DNA of 64,000 nt from an uncultured Hydrogenophaga sp. (GCF_958439165.1 NZ_OY288124.1:124001-188000); one strand, 5' to 3'. Shown: positions 37,657 through 46,483, counted from the first letter of the stretch. Program-made: numbers and translations. Notes: a model not told the origin generated them from the sequence alone.

Positions 37657-38949
37657 ATGAAGATTGGCCCCTCTCCGTTCACAGACCTGTCCCGGTTTTC
37701 CAAGCCGGCGGATGAGCTGGAGGTCCTGTACGGCTTGCCTCGGTACGTGCACTTCTGCAAGGTGTGCAACATGTCCAACCAGCAGCCGATGTCCAGCAAC
37801 GAGTACGCGCACAACAGCGACAGCAAGAAGGCCACCATGTCGTTCGACGAGCGCGGCGTGTGCCACGCTTGCAACTTCAATGCCCTTAAGGAGACGGGCG
37901 AGATCGACTGGGCGGAGCGGGAGAAGGAGCTGAAGGATCTTTGCGACCAGTACCGCAAGGACGACGGCAGCTACGACTGCATCGTTGGCGGCAGCGGCGG
38001 CAAGGACAGCGCGATGCAGTCCCACATGCTGAAATACAAGTACGGCATGAATCCGCTCACCGTCACCTGGTCTCCGCACCTGTACACCGAGATCGGATGG
38101 AAGAACTTCCAGAACTGGCTCCACGTCGGCGGGTTCGACAACTACCTTTACACGCCCAACGGCAAGATCCACCGGCTCCTTACGCGCAACGCAACGATCA
38201 ATCTTCTGCATCCGTTTCAGCCGTTCATTCTCGGACAGAAGACGTTTGTCGCGAAGATGGCAGCGCGCTTCAACATTCCCCTGATCTTCTACGGGGAGAT
38301 GCCGGGCGAATACGGTGAAAAGGTTTCGCACAAGACCTCCTCCTATGCGAAGGCCGACGAGACCGCTGAAAGCGAAGGCTTCACGCTCGACTATCTCGGT
38401 GGCAAGGATCTGCGCGACGCCTTTCTGGGCGGCAAACAGGTGGGGGCGTATCTCGAGGAAGGCATTCCATTGGTCGACCTGATGAGCTACCTTCCACTCG
38501 ATCCGGAAATCCTGCACAGGAAGAAGATCGACTTCAAGTACCTCGGCTATTACAAGAAGTGGGTTCCTCAAGATGCGTATTATTACGCCGTCGAGAATAC
38601 TGGGTTCGAGGCGAATCCTGTCAGGACCGAAGGAACCTACTCGAAATACAACAGCCTCGACGACAAGGTGGATGGGTTCTTCTATTTCACCCGATGGATC
38701 AAATTCGGTGTCGGCCGGGCAATGATGGATTCTGCCCAGGAAATTCGGAATCACCATATCGACAAGGAAGAGGGTCTTGCCCTGATGCGGCGCTACGAAG
38801 GCGAGTATCCGATGCGCTATGAGCGCGAGTTTCTGGACTACATCAGCATGACCCGAGACGAGTTTCTCGCGCTTTGTGACCAGTTTCGTTCGCCCCACCT
38901 GTGGAGGGTTGAGGGCGACGAGTGGAAGCTTCGGCACACCCCGTACTGA
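37657..38949 (+). CDS. N-acetyl sugar amidotransferase (PtmG/WbpG/PseA type)
   Basis: 430-residue ATP-dependent enzyme expected to convert an acetamido to an acetamidino group. The PP-loop SGGKDS sits at 113-118; two Cys pairs (CKVCNMS, about 31-36, and CHACNF, about 69-74) suggest a metal site. These are the hallmarks of the family working with glycan HisF/HisH proteins, which lie downstream. The ATG at 37657 follows an AAGGA site. Its stop overlaps the ATG of legF by one base. Confidence 0.88.
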   Translation: MKIGPSPFTDLSRFSKPADELEVLYGLPRYVHFCKVCNMSNQQPMSSNEYAHNSDSKKATMSFDERGVCHACNFNALKETGEIDWAEREKELKDLCDQYRKDDGSYDCIVGGSGGKDSAMQSHMLKYKYGMNPLTVTWSPHLYTEIGWKNFQNWLHVGGFDNYLYTPNGKIHRLLTRNATINLLHPFQPFILGQKTFVAKMAARFNIPLIFYGEMPGEYGEKVSHKTSSYAKADETAESEGFTLDYLGGKDLRDAFLGGKQVGAYLEEGIPLVDLMSYLPLDPEILHRKKIDFKYLGYYKKWVPQDAYYYAVENTGFEANPVRTEGTYSKYNSLDDKVDGFFYFTRWIKFGVGRAMMDSAQEIRNHHIDKEEGLALMRRYEGEYPMRYEREFLDYISMTRDEFLALCDQFRSPHLWRVEGDEWKLRHTPY

Positions 38950-39632
38950 TGAAACAAGGCAAGGTCCTGGCGCTGATACCGGCCCGAGGGGGCTCCAAAG
39001 GTCTGCCTCGCAAGAACGTTCTAGAGGCCGGTGGCCGGCCGCTGCTGGCATGGACGGTCGATGCGGGCATGGGGGCTAGGTGCGTCGATCGTGTCGTGCT
39101 GTCCAGCGACGACGACGAGATCATGGCGGCGGCCTCCAGCGCCGGCTGTGACGTGCCGTTCCGTCGCCCTCCTGAACTCGCCACCGATCAGGCAAGTTCC
39201 ATGGATGTGGTGTTCCATGCTCTTCAAGAATTGTCCGGGTACGAATATGTTGTCCTGCTCCAGCCAACGTCACCCCTCCGAACCGCGAAACACATCGATG
39301 AGGCCTTCGACCTGATGCTCAGCCGCGGTGCGCCGGCTTGTGTTTCGGTCACCGAGGTCGAACAGTCGCCGTACTGGATGTACCGACTGTCGAGCAACGA
39401 TCATTTGATCTCGTTGCTCTCGCCTCCGCCTGGCGTATCCCGCCGCCAGGACCTCCCATCCGCCTACACCTTGAACGGTGCCATATACATCGCGAGTGTC
39501 GAATGGCTATGCCAATCCCGCAGCTTTCTTTCGCCCGAAACGATCGGATACACCATGAACAAGTCCGAATCGCTCGATATTGATGATCGTGAGGACTTCG
39601 AATCGTTTCTCCGAAAGATCACCCCACACTGA
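38949..39632 (+). CDS. legF: LegF-type CMP-legionaminic acid synthetase
   Basis: Activates the nonulosonic acid with CTP. 227 residues. LIPARGGSKGLPRKN (9-23), the CTP loop, DDDEIMAAA, LLQPTSPLRT and DIDDREDF near the C-terminus are NeuA/LegF family features. It lies one base into the stop of the amidotransferase gene and 41 bases before the hisF-like gene, completing the pathway. Confidence 0.9.
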   Translation: MKQGKVLALIPARGGSKGLPRKNVLEAGGRPLLAWTVDAGMGARCVDRVVLSSDDDEIMAAASSAGCDVPFRRPPELATDQASSMDVVFHALQELSGYEYVVLLQPTSPLRTAKHIDEAFDLMLSRGAPACVSVTEVEQSPYWMYRLSSNDHLISLLSPPPGVSRRQDLPSAYTLNGAIYIASVEWLCQSRSFLSPETIGYTMNKSESLDIDDREDFESFLRKITPH

Positions 39633-39673
39633 GACCCACCAGACCGTGTCCACCGGCGGTCCGATGCCACCCC

Positions 39674-40447
39674 ATGACCACTCCTCCAAAACAAGTTCGA
39701 CTGATCGCCAGGCTTGACATCAAGGGCGAAAACCTCATCAAGGGCGTTCACCTCGAGGGCCTGAGGGTCGTGGGTGATCCGCAGGAGTTCGCGCGACGGT
39801 ACTACGAGCAAGGTGCCGACGAGCTGCTTTATGTCGATGCCGTGGCCAGCCTTTACGGTCGAAGCAAGCTGACCGAAATCATGAGGCGTGCCGCGCGCGA
39901 CGTATTCGTGCCGATGACCGTCGCCGGCGGAATCCGTTCTGTCAACGACGTGAGCGACCTGCTGCGGGCGGGGGCGGACAAGGTGGCCATCAATACGGCC
40001 GCTGTGAAGCGTCCAGCGTTGATCACGGAGGTGGCACGTCGCTTCGGTTCCCAGTGCATGGTTCTCTCGATAGAGGCCAAGTACCGAGCGGACGGCAAAT
40101 GGGAGGTGTACACGGACTGCGGCAGGGAGAATTCGGGACTTGATGCCGTCGAATGGGCTCGGCAAGCCGTTGCCCTCGGGGCAGGCGAGGTCCTTGTCAC
40201 GTCGATTGACCGAGAAGGTACGCGCAAAGGATTCGACACTGCCCTGACCCGCGAGATTTCCAGCGCAGTCAGCGTTCCGGTCATCGCCAGTGGCGGTTAC
40301 GGCCAGATCGAACACCTGGTCGACGTCGTCAACACAGGTTTGGCGGATGCCGTTGCACTGGCCGATGCACTCCACTTCAAACGCACCGATCTGGGCGAGG
40401 TCAGACGCCAAGCCATTGATCGCGGAATTTCAATGAGGAAAGTATGA
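39674..40447 (+). CDS. hisF2: HisF-like cyclase paralogue of the glycan amidotransferase
   Basis: 257-residue TIM barrel that, by analogy with the P. aeruginosa O-antigen proteins, passes ammonia from HisH to the PtmG/WbpG-type enzyme rather than making histidine. The first catalytic Asp of true HisF is kept (Asp15, ARLDIKG), but the second is Glu134 (SIEAKY where HisF has AIDAKR). The usual KDG after the first Asp is KGE. It overlaps the hisH-like gene by four bases. Confidence 0.88.
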   Translation: MTTPPKQVRLIARLDIKGENLIKGVHLEGLRVVGDPQEFARRYYEQGADELLYVDAVASLYGRSKLTEIMRRAARDVFVPMTVAGGIRSVNDVSDLLRAGADKVAINTAAVKRPALITEVARRFGSQCMVLSIEAKYRADGKWEVYTDCGRENSGLDAVEWARQAVALGAGEVLVTSIDREGTRKGFDTALTREISSAVSVPVIASGGYGQIEHLVDVVNTGLADAVALADALHFKRTDLGEVRRQAIDRGISMRKV

Positions 40448-41085
40448 GCAGAACCGTAACCCTTGTTGATTACGGGATCGGCAACGTATTCAGTGTCTCG
40501 CGTGCGCTGGAGACGGCAGGAGCCGAGGTGCTTCTGACGGACAAGCCGGAAGACCTGGACAAGGCCGAACGGCTGGTTCTTCCGGGCGTGGGAGCGTTTG
40601 CCGACTGCATGTCCAGCTTGCGCGAGCGTGGACTGGTCGACCCGCTGCTCCGGTTCGCCGGTTCCGGCAGGCCCTTTCTGGGCATCTGCGTCGGGATGCA
40701 GATGCTGGCGACGTACAGCGAAGAATTCGGGTGCCACGAGGGTCTCAATCTCATTCCGGGTCGGGTGTCTGGTCTGCCGAACGTCGACAAGGATGGCCTG
40801 CCGTTGAAGATACCCCACATCGGCTGGACGCAGCTTCACCACGCTCCCGACCAGGCATGGACCGGCTCACCGCTTGGTGATACCGCCGAGGGTGAATCCG
40901 TGTATCTCGTGCACTCATATGCTGTCACGCCGGACGATCCGGCACATTCGTTAGCCACCTGCTTTTACGGCGGACTGCCCATCTGCGCAGCCATCCGGTC
41001 GAACAACATTTTCGGAGTGCAGTTCCATCCGGAAAAAAGCGGGCCCTCGGGTCTTCGCATCCTTTCACGGTTTCTCCAGTGTTGA
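40444..41085 (+). CDS. hisH2: HisH-like glutaminase of the glycan amidotransferase
   Basis: 213-residue class I glutamine amidotransferase that supplies ammonia. The triad is intact: Cys82 (GICVGMQM), His195 and Glu197 (FHPEKSG). DYGIGNVFSVSRALE at the N-terminus is HisH-like. It overlaps the hisF-like gene (ATGA), so the two are surely made together, and it lies next to the flippase gene of the following module. Confidence 0.9.
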   Translation: MSRTVTLVDYGIGNVFSVSRALETAGAEVLLTDKPEDLDKAERLVLPGVGAFADCMSSLRERGLVDPLLRFAGSGRPFLGICVGMQMLATYSEEFGCHEGLNLIPGRVSGLPNVDKDGLPLKIPHIGWTQLHHAPDQAWTGSPLGDTAEGESVYLVHSYAVTPDDPAHSLATCFYGGLPICAAIRSNNIFGVQFHPEKSGPSGLRILSRFLQC

Positions 41086-41111
41086 ACGTTCGAGCGACGT
41101 GAAATGAGCAC

Positions 41112-42377
41112 TTGCAAGTGACGAATTCAAGGCGTTGGCCCGATCTGCACGGCCTGCTAAAAGGAAGCGCCGTCTACGGCGCGGCCAATGTCGGTGTGGC
41201 CGGAACACAGTTCGTGTCGATCATTGTTTTTGCAACCCTGTTGTCGCCCTCGGACTTCGGGTATGCGTCCATCTTCTCGGTTCTGTTCATCGTTCTGACG
41301 ACCTTGTGCGGACTGGGCCTGTCCGCAGCCGTCCAGCAATCCTTCTTCAAGCTTTCCGAATCCGATTTCGCAGTTCTGGTCTCCGCGGTTCTTCTCTCGA
41401 TCATCGCGACCGGCCTGCTGCTGGCAATCCTGTTGCTGTTCTCTCCACCGGGAGTGGTTGCCCTCATCAACCTGCCGGCCAAGTGGATACTTATAGCGAT
41501 CGCTGTCGCTTCGATGCACGCCACGACTCAGGTTTCGCTGATCATCCTGCAGACCACCGGGCAGCTGAAGACCTATCTCCGCATCACCTTCGTCCAAGTC
41601 GCTTCGGCCGTCCTCTCCACCATCGCGTTTGCCGGATTCGCCCCGGCCGAATGGGAGAGTGCGGTCGTCGCGCAGATCTGCGCCCCGGTCATCACGTCGA
41701 TCTGCGCCGTGCTGGTTCTCCGCAGCAACTACCGTCTGGTACTGCCGAACAATCTCCGGCTTCTGCGCGAAGCGCTGACCTATTCATTGCCGTTGGTCCC
41801 GCATCAACTGGCCGCCTGGGCAATTGCGATGGCGGATCGGTTCATCATCGTCAACGCCCTCGGCGTGGCGCAGGCGGGGGTCTATTCCTTGGCATTCCAG
41901 ATTGCTCAGTCGACCAACATCGTTTCCAACTCGATCAACCAGGCCATCGTTCCGCTCCTGTTCAGCCGACTTTCCGGCGCGAAGGGATCGCGCGCATCGG
42001 TCAGGATGTTGAACGGCGTCTACGGCCTTACCTTGGGACTGTTTTCCTTGATATTCGTCATCGCGGTCTTCGTGGCGGCACCTTTTTTCCTCAAGTCCGC
42101 CTACCAGCCGGCACTGGTTTACATACCCTGGCTGATTTTCGGGTTCTTGATGCTCGCCCTTTCCAGAATTGCTTCGAACTTCCTGCTGTTCTATGGCCGG
42201 ACCGGCACACTGGCGGCATCGACGATGAGCGCAGCCGTGCTCAGCGTTCTATTGAACCTGTGGCTTGTTCCGGAACACGGGCTTTTGGGCGCGTGCTGGA
42301 CGAGCGCGGCCACGTTTTCGTACCTTCTGGTTGTCACTGGTCTGCAGGCTTGGTCATGCCAGCGCAACCAACGGTGA
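41112..42377 (+). CDS. wzx: Polysaccharide flippase, second copy (Wzx-like)
   Basis: About 420-residue MOP-superfamily membrane protein with around twelve helices; GSAVYGAANVGVAGTQFVSIIVFATLLSPSDFGYASIF at the N-terminus is typical. Start is TTG 41112 or GTG 41118; the GTG overlaps the stop of a tiny 5-codon frame (41104-41121). It overlaps the wzy-like gene by 22 bases. Sequence and context make it the more likely partner of the Wzy-like protein. Confidence 0.8.
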   Translation: MQVTNSRRWPDLHGLLKGSAVYGAANVGVAGTQFVSIIVFATLLSPSDFGYASIFSVLFIVLTTLCGLGLSAAVQQSFFKLSESDFAVLVSAVLLSIIATGLLLAILLLFSPPGVVALINLPAKWILIAIAVASMHATTQVSLIILQTTGQLKTYLRITFVQVASAVLSTIAFAGFAPAEWESAVVAQICAPVITSICAVLVLRSNYRLVLPNNLRLLREALTYSLPLVPHQLAAWAIAMADRFIIVNALGVAQAGVYSLAFQIAQSTNIVSNSINQAIVPLLFSRLSGAKGSRASVRMLNGVYGLTLGLFSLIFVIAVFVAAPFFLKSAYQPALVYIPWLIFGFLMLALSRIASNFLLFYGRTGTLAASTMSAAVLSVLLNLWLVPEHGLLGACWTSAATFSYLLVVTGLQAWSCQRNQR

Positions 42378-43504
42378 CGGCACGGTCCATCGAGCAGCGC
42401 CGCCCGGATACGCTGCTGGTCATGTCGTTCGGGTTTCTTCTAGGCATGCCCATCGCGATCCCGGCACCTCCGATGTACGTGCTGGCGTTCCTCACCTTCA
42501 TCCTCGCGGCATTCTGGTACCGCAACGCGCTGACCATCGCCGACATGCTTCCCGAAGCAGGGGTCGTCGTGCTGATTGCGCTGGCCGTTTTATCCAACCT
42601 GCTGGCTCAGCCGTACCAGAACATCGACGCCGCCAGGATCTTCACGACCAGTTTCTACTTCCTGCTCTTCCTGTTTTCGCGCTGCATCCCGGATCGACGC
42701 TCCCTGCTGCTGGGTTTCTGCAACGCCATGGTGATCTGGGCTCTCCTGATCATCGTCCTTGCCGCCACCAGTGGCGTCCATGAGCACGGATTGCTGCTGT
42801 TCGTCGTCCCGGAGTTCAGACTCTGGGGTTCATCGATATTTCCAGACTGGCCGAACTATCTGGCATTCATGCTGGCGCTGGCGTTCTTGCTGAAGGCGAT
42901 CGTGTTCAGGCACGGCATCCAGGCGTTTGTGCTTCTGTTCGCGGCCGTGCTGACGACGTCCCGGACGCCCGTCCTGGCCATACTCCTGCTCGTCTTGTGC
43001 ACCGTCTGGATGCAGTTCCTTCGGCCGCGGGCCGACCGAGTCCTGTTGACGGCCGGGGCCATCGCTCTGGCGCTGGCATCCCTGTTTCTCCTGGCAGCGA
43101 AGGCGGGAATCAACGAAGAGTTCCTGGCGCGCATGCTGCTGTTCTCCGATCGCGATCAGATCTTCGATTTCGCCTTCGATCTATTCCAGCAAGCACCCTG
43201 GTTCGGCCACGGCAGCATTCTTCTGGACGATTCGGTGGGCTTCGACGGTCACGCGTCCTTTCACAACAGCTATTTGGACATCCTGGTCCGGCACGGGGTG
43301 TTCGCCCTGCTCGTGTTTCTTCTGCTTCTGCGACCACCCCCCGGATCCTTCCGCACGGGAGGACTCTATTTCGCCGTGACAGTCTCATTCTTCCTGGTCG
43401 GATCGATCTTCCAGAATTTCCTGAAGCATCCCCACATCCTGATGCTTTACGTCGTCGTCATCCACTCGAGCGAATACTTCCGTGCAAGCCACCAACCCGA
43501 CTGA
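42356..43504 (+). CDS. wzy: O-antigen polymerase/ligase-like membrane protein (Wzy)
   Basis: 382-residue protein with about ten helices and a large periplasmic loop (about residues 240-310) holding the WaaL/Wzy-type motif FHNSYLDILVRHG. Such proteins either polymerise O units or ligate chains to lipid A core; the position inside the locus after wzx favours polymerase. ATG 42356 overlaps wzx by 22 bases, and its 3' end overlaps the GT gene by 23 bases. Confidence 0.75.
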   Translation: MPAQPTVTARSIEQRRPDTLLVMSFGFLLGMPIAIPAPPMYVLAFLTFILAAFWYRNALTIADMLPEAGVVVLIALAVLSNLLAQPYQNIDAARIFTTSFYFLLFLFSRCIPDRRSLLLGFCNAMVIWALLIIVLAATSGVHEHGLLLFVVPEFRLWGSSIFPDWPNYLAFMLALAFLLKAIVFRHGIQAFVLLFAAVLTTSRTPVLAILLLVLCTVWMQFLRPRADRVLLTAGAIALALASLFLLAAKAGINEEFLARMLLFSDRDQIFDFAFDLFQQAPWFGHGSILLDDSVGFDGHASFHNSYLDILVRHGVFALLVFLLLLRPPPGSFRTGGLYFAVTVSFFLVGSIFQNFLKHPHILMLYVVVIHSSEYFRASHQPD

Positions 43505-44822
43505 GCACATTCTTCTTGCTGACGGAAGCCGGGTCTTGCTCGCCGAGATCATGCTCAGCACTTCATTTGATCTCTACCAAACGGCAGAGCACTACGACAT
43601 TTGCCTGCGAGCGGCCCGGTCGGAGAGCAGTGATCCGATGGTGCAGAAAGTGCTGGCCAATCTGTTCGCCTTGAAATCGACAACAGCCCGAAAGGCAACG
43701 GCGATTGCGGCCTTTTTCCGTCGAGCCGAACCCGGGATCAAGGCCATTTCGGTTGCGCCCGGCGTCCGGGCCATGCTGCCCGACTGCGTGGTCGATGGAG
43801 TTCGGTTCGAAGAGTGGAGAGGTACCGACGGGTCGCACATCGCGTGGAACCATGTCGTCCTGCTTCTCTGCAAGGCCGTGCTGCACCGGCTCTTCAGACT
43901 TTACCCCGGGGTACCGTCGCGGGAGTCCACCCTGTTGCGGACGTGGGTCGAAGTCAGCGCGAGCTTGTACCCGGATGCCATGGTGACCGGCGAAGTTCTG
44001 ATCTATCCGTTCGCGCTGAACGTACGCCGACAATGGCGCTTCTACCGTTGGTGCCGCCAGAAAAAGTTGAACATGCGGCTCGCTGGGCTGCCCTATCGCC
44101 CGCTCCAGATCCTTTCGGACATCGTTTCCCGCAGGCCGAACCACATGATCCTGGCGCGCGCCGAGGTTTCCGCCAACTCCAATCATGCGCTTGAACTGCT
44201 CGAACATGCACCGCGCCAAGTCCTGACAAGCGACGAGTTCGAAACCGGCAGCCTCGCTTTGCATCAGGTCCTGTTGGCGGCGGGGGTTGAAGTGATCAAC
44301 ACGGCGCACGGCGTAGGCAATTATTGCCCCTTCGTGGCCTACTCCCGCTTTCGCGTCCTGTCCAGTTCACAGAGCGCGTTCTACGCGCAAAGAAACCCAA
44401 CGATCGCATTCGAACTGATACCGAATGACAGCCACAAGCTGGACGGGCTGCCACCTTACAGCACGTCTTCCGGCAAGCCTCTGGCCGTCGTCCTTGTGCA
44501 TCAGTCGTTCGAGCTGACCCAATTGGTCGCTGAAGGCCGAGCTCAGAAACAGATCGATGCCCAGCTGGCGCAGCTTTCCACGCAGCTGGGCTTCACGTAT
44601 CTGATCAAGATGCATCCCAATAGCCGCAGGCCGAAGGGCGACGGCAAATCCGGCGCCTTTGCGGGCGAGCCGATCTACGATTGGTCGTCTCTCGCGTCAT
44701 TTCGCCCTGTATTTGTCACGATCAATTCGACCGTCTTCCTCGATGTGCGGGGCATCGCGCCAGCGCTTGCATACGCCGGTCCGACATTCGATCCACGCCT
44801 TTATTTCCCCCCCCCGTCATGA
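43482..44822 (+). CDS. GT-B-like glycosyltransferase, 3' end broken at a C9 tract
   Basis: 446-residue soluble protein from GTG 43482, with NTAHGVGNYCPF, LIKMHPNSRRPKGDG and FVTINSTVFLDVRGIAPALAYAGPTFDP, reminiscent of capsule and sialic-acid-type GT-B transferases (nucleotide-site His and Asn). It is a candidate legionaminic acid transferase. The frame stops one codon after nine Cs (44807-44815). With one C more it would gain 47 residues and end in an ATGA overlap with the next gene, so the displayed form looks truncated or phase-variable. Confidence 0.65.
   Translation: MQATNPTEHILLADGSRVLLAEIMLSTSFDLYQTAEHYDICLRAARSESSDPMVQKVLANLFALKSTTARKATAIAAFFRRAEPGIKAISVAPGVRAMLPDCVVDGVRFEEWRGTDGSHIAWNHVVLLLCKAVLHRLFRLYPGVPSRESTLLRTWVEVSASLYPDAMVTGEVLIYPFALNVRRQWRFYRWCRQKKLNMRLAGLPYRPLQILSDIVSRRPNHMILARAEVSANSNHALELLEHAPRQVLTSDEFETGSLALHQVLLAAGVEVINTAHGVGNYCPFVAYSRFRVLSSSQSAFYAQRNPTIAFELIPNDSHKLDGLPPYSTSSGKPLAVVLVHQSFELTQLVAEGRAQKQIDAQLAQLSTQLGFTYLIKMHPNSRRPKGDGKSGAFAGEPIYDWSSLASFRPVFVTINSTVFLDVRGIAPALAYAGPTFDPRLYFPPPS
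44807..44815 (+). repeat. Homopolymer C9 at the 3' end of the glycosyltransferase gene
   Basis: Nine consecutive C bases. With nine, the reading frame ends PPPS then TGA; with ten, it continues 47 residues. Such tracts slip during replication and can switch glycosyltransferases on and off. It may equally be a sequencing or assembly miscount. Confidence 0.85.
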
Positions 44823-44959
44823 CTTTTACGTTCGACAACATCGAATCCATCCTGCAACTTCTTTCAGAAGATGGAAACTGGCTTTCTGCAGCCGCCTTTC
44901 ACGCGGACGGCTCTGGCGCATCGCCTCTGGACGCGCTTTCAAGCGAGAATCCCACATGA
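44819..44959 (+). pseudogene. Out-of-frame C-terminal segment of the glycosyltransferase
   Basis: A 46-codon frame whose ATG overlaps the GT stop. Its product (MTFTFDNIESILQLL... ending SSENPT) looks like a C-terminal helix region, not a free protein. It continues the GT sentence (FDPRLYFPPP-V-MTFTFDN) after a +1 change in the C9 tract, and its stop overlaps the next ATG (44956) as ATGA, a common coupling form in this locus. A separate 46-residue peptide is the less likely option. Confidence 0.55.
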
Positions 44960-45420
44960 TCCGCAGTCTGGTTCGCTTTTTGCTGCTGCTGTTTCAGACC
45001 ACTTTTTTGTACCGCTTTCGCTCTGTCGGAAGGGATTGCAGACTGGACAGGTCTCTCTTTGTTTATCCGGGCCGGGTTAGTCTTGGCAATCGCGTCTATG
45101 TCGGTCGTTATTGCTATCTCGATGGAGACATCACCATCGGGGACTTCACCATGCTCGCCAGTTCGGTCGCTGTTGTCGGCGGCGACCATTCATTCGATCA
45201 GCGCGACGTGCTGATGATCGACAGTGGGCGCGAACATTGGAAGCCCACGCGGATTGGCCGGGACTGCTGGATTGGCCACGGTGCGATTCTGTTGAACGGC
45301 ATCACCATCGGCGATGGCTCGATCGTCGCGGCGGGTTCGGTCGTGCTTGCCGATGTTCCGCCGCTTTCCATCGTGGCTGGCAACCCTGCGCGCGTTGTCA
45401 GATCCCGATTCAGAGATTGA
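44956..45420 (+). CDS. Hexapeptide-repeat O-acetyltransferase
   Basis: 154-residue left-handed beta-helix acyltransferase of the LacA/NodL type. An N-terminal hydrophobic stretch (LVRFLLLLFQTTFLYRF), repeats such as VSLGNRVYVGRYCYLDGDITIGDF, the catalytic His in GGDHSF, and the C-terminal IVAGNPARVVR signature are present. Probably O-acetylates a sugar of the repeat unit or a precursor. It is overlapped at its start by the GT continuation frame. Confidence 0.8.
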   Translation: MIRSLVRFLLLLFQTTFLYRFRSVGRDCRLDRSLFVYPGRVSLGNRVYVGRYCYLDGDITIGDFTMLASSVAVVGGDHSFDQRDVLMIDSGREHWKPTRIGRDCWIGHGAILLNGITIGDGSIVAAGSVVLADVPPLSIVAGNPARVVRSRFRD

Positions 45421-45444
45421 CATTTACACAATTGGAGGACGACC

Positions 45445-46482
45445 GTGCAGGGCACATTACTCATCACCGGTGGTACCGGTTCGTTCGGCAACGCCGTGCT
45501 GCGCCGCTTCCTCGATTCCGACATCGGCGAGATCCGCATCTTCAGCCGCGACGAGAAGAAGCAGGACGACCTGCGCAAGCGGTATCCGCACCCCCACCTG
45601 AAGTTCTACCTGGGCGATGTCCGCGACCGGGCCAGCATCGACCACGCCATGCGCGGGGTGGACTATGTGTTCCACGCAGCGGCCCTGAAGCAGGTTCCTT
45701 CCTGCGAGTTCCACCCGATGCAGGCGGTCATGACCAACGTGATGGGGACCGAGAACATGCTGCAGTCGGCCATCGCGCACGGGGTGCGGCGCGTGGTGTG
45801 CCTGAGCACCGACAAGGCGGTGTACCCCATCAACGCCATGGGCATCAGCAAGGCCATGATGGAGAAGGTGATGGTGGCCGCCAGCCGCAACCTGGAAGGC
45901 ACGCCGACGGTCATCTGCGGCACGCGCTACGGCAACGTGATGGCCTCGCGCGGCTCGGTGATTCCGCTGTTTGTCGACCAGGTGCTACAAGGCAAACCCA
46001 TCACCATCACCGATCCGGCGATGACCCGGTTCATGATGACCCTTGGCGATGCGGTCGACCTGGTCCTGTATGCATTCGAGCACGGTGCCAATGGCGACAT
46101 CTTCGTCCAGAAGGCGCCCGCCGCCACGGTGGAGGTGCTGACACGCGCCCTGCTGGAGCTGCTGGGCAAGCCCGAACACCCGGTGCAGGTCATCGGCAGC
46201 CGCCATGGCGAAAAGCTGTACGAGGCACTGCTGAGCCGGGAAGAGCGTGCTCATGCCCAGGACATGGGCGGTTATTACCGGGTTCCACCAGACAGCCGCG
46301 ACCTCAACTACGCCAAATACATCGACCAGGGCGAGACACGGCTGACCCAGGCCCTGCACGCCGAGGAATACCACTCGCACAATACCGAGCGGCTGGACGT
46401 GGCGGGCATGAAGCAGCTGCTGCTCAAGCTGGATTTCCTGCAACGCATCCTGCGCGGTGAGACCGCTGTGGCGGAGGAATGA
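45445..46482 (+). CDS. fnlA: UDP-GlcNAc 4,6-dehydratase/5-epimerase (FnlA/WbjB/CapE)
   Basis: First step to UDP-L-FucNAc. 345 residues from GTG 45445 (GGACG upstream is weak, but the N-terminus MQGTLLITGGTGSFGNAVLRR is typical). The catalytic Tyr is replaced by Met as in this family: STDKAVYPINAMGISK. C-terminal YAKYIDQGETRLTQALHAEEYHSHNTERLD is CapE-like. One base separates it from fnlB. Confidence 0.9.
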   Translation: MQGTLLITGGTGSFGNAVLRRFLDSDIGEIRIFSRDEKKQDDLRKRYPHPHLKFYLGDVRDRASIDHAMRGVDYVFHAAALKQVPSCEFHPMQAVMTNVMGTENMLQSAIAHGVRRVVCLSTDKAVYPINAMGISKAMMEKVMVAASRNLEGTPTVICGTRYGNVMASRGSVIPLFVDQVLQGKPITITDPAMTRFMMTLGDAVDLVLYAFEHGANGDIFVQKAPAATVEVLTRALLELLGKPEHPVQVIGSRHGEKLYEALLSREERAHAQDMGGYYRVPPDSRDLNYAKYIDQGETRLTQALHAEEYHSHNTERLDVAGMKQLLLKLDFLQRILRGETAVAEE

Positions 46483-46483
46483 C

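Noticed and set aside
41104..41121. Five-codon leader peptide before the second flippase
   Set aside because: Too short to judge; may be chance overlap with the GTG start.
41135..43504. 789-codon frame spanning wzx and wzy
   Set aside because: The first part is a shadow of wzx; membrane-protein sequence starts only at ATG 42356.
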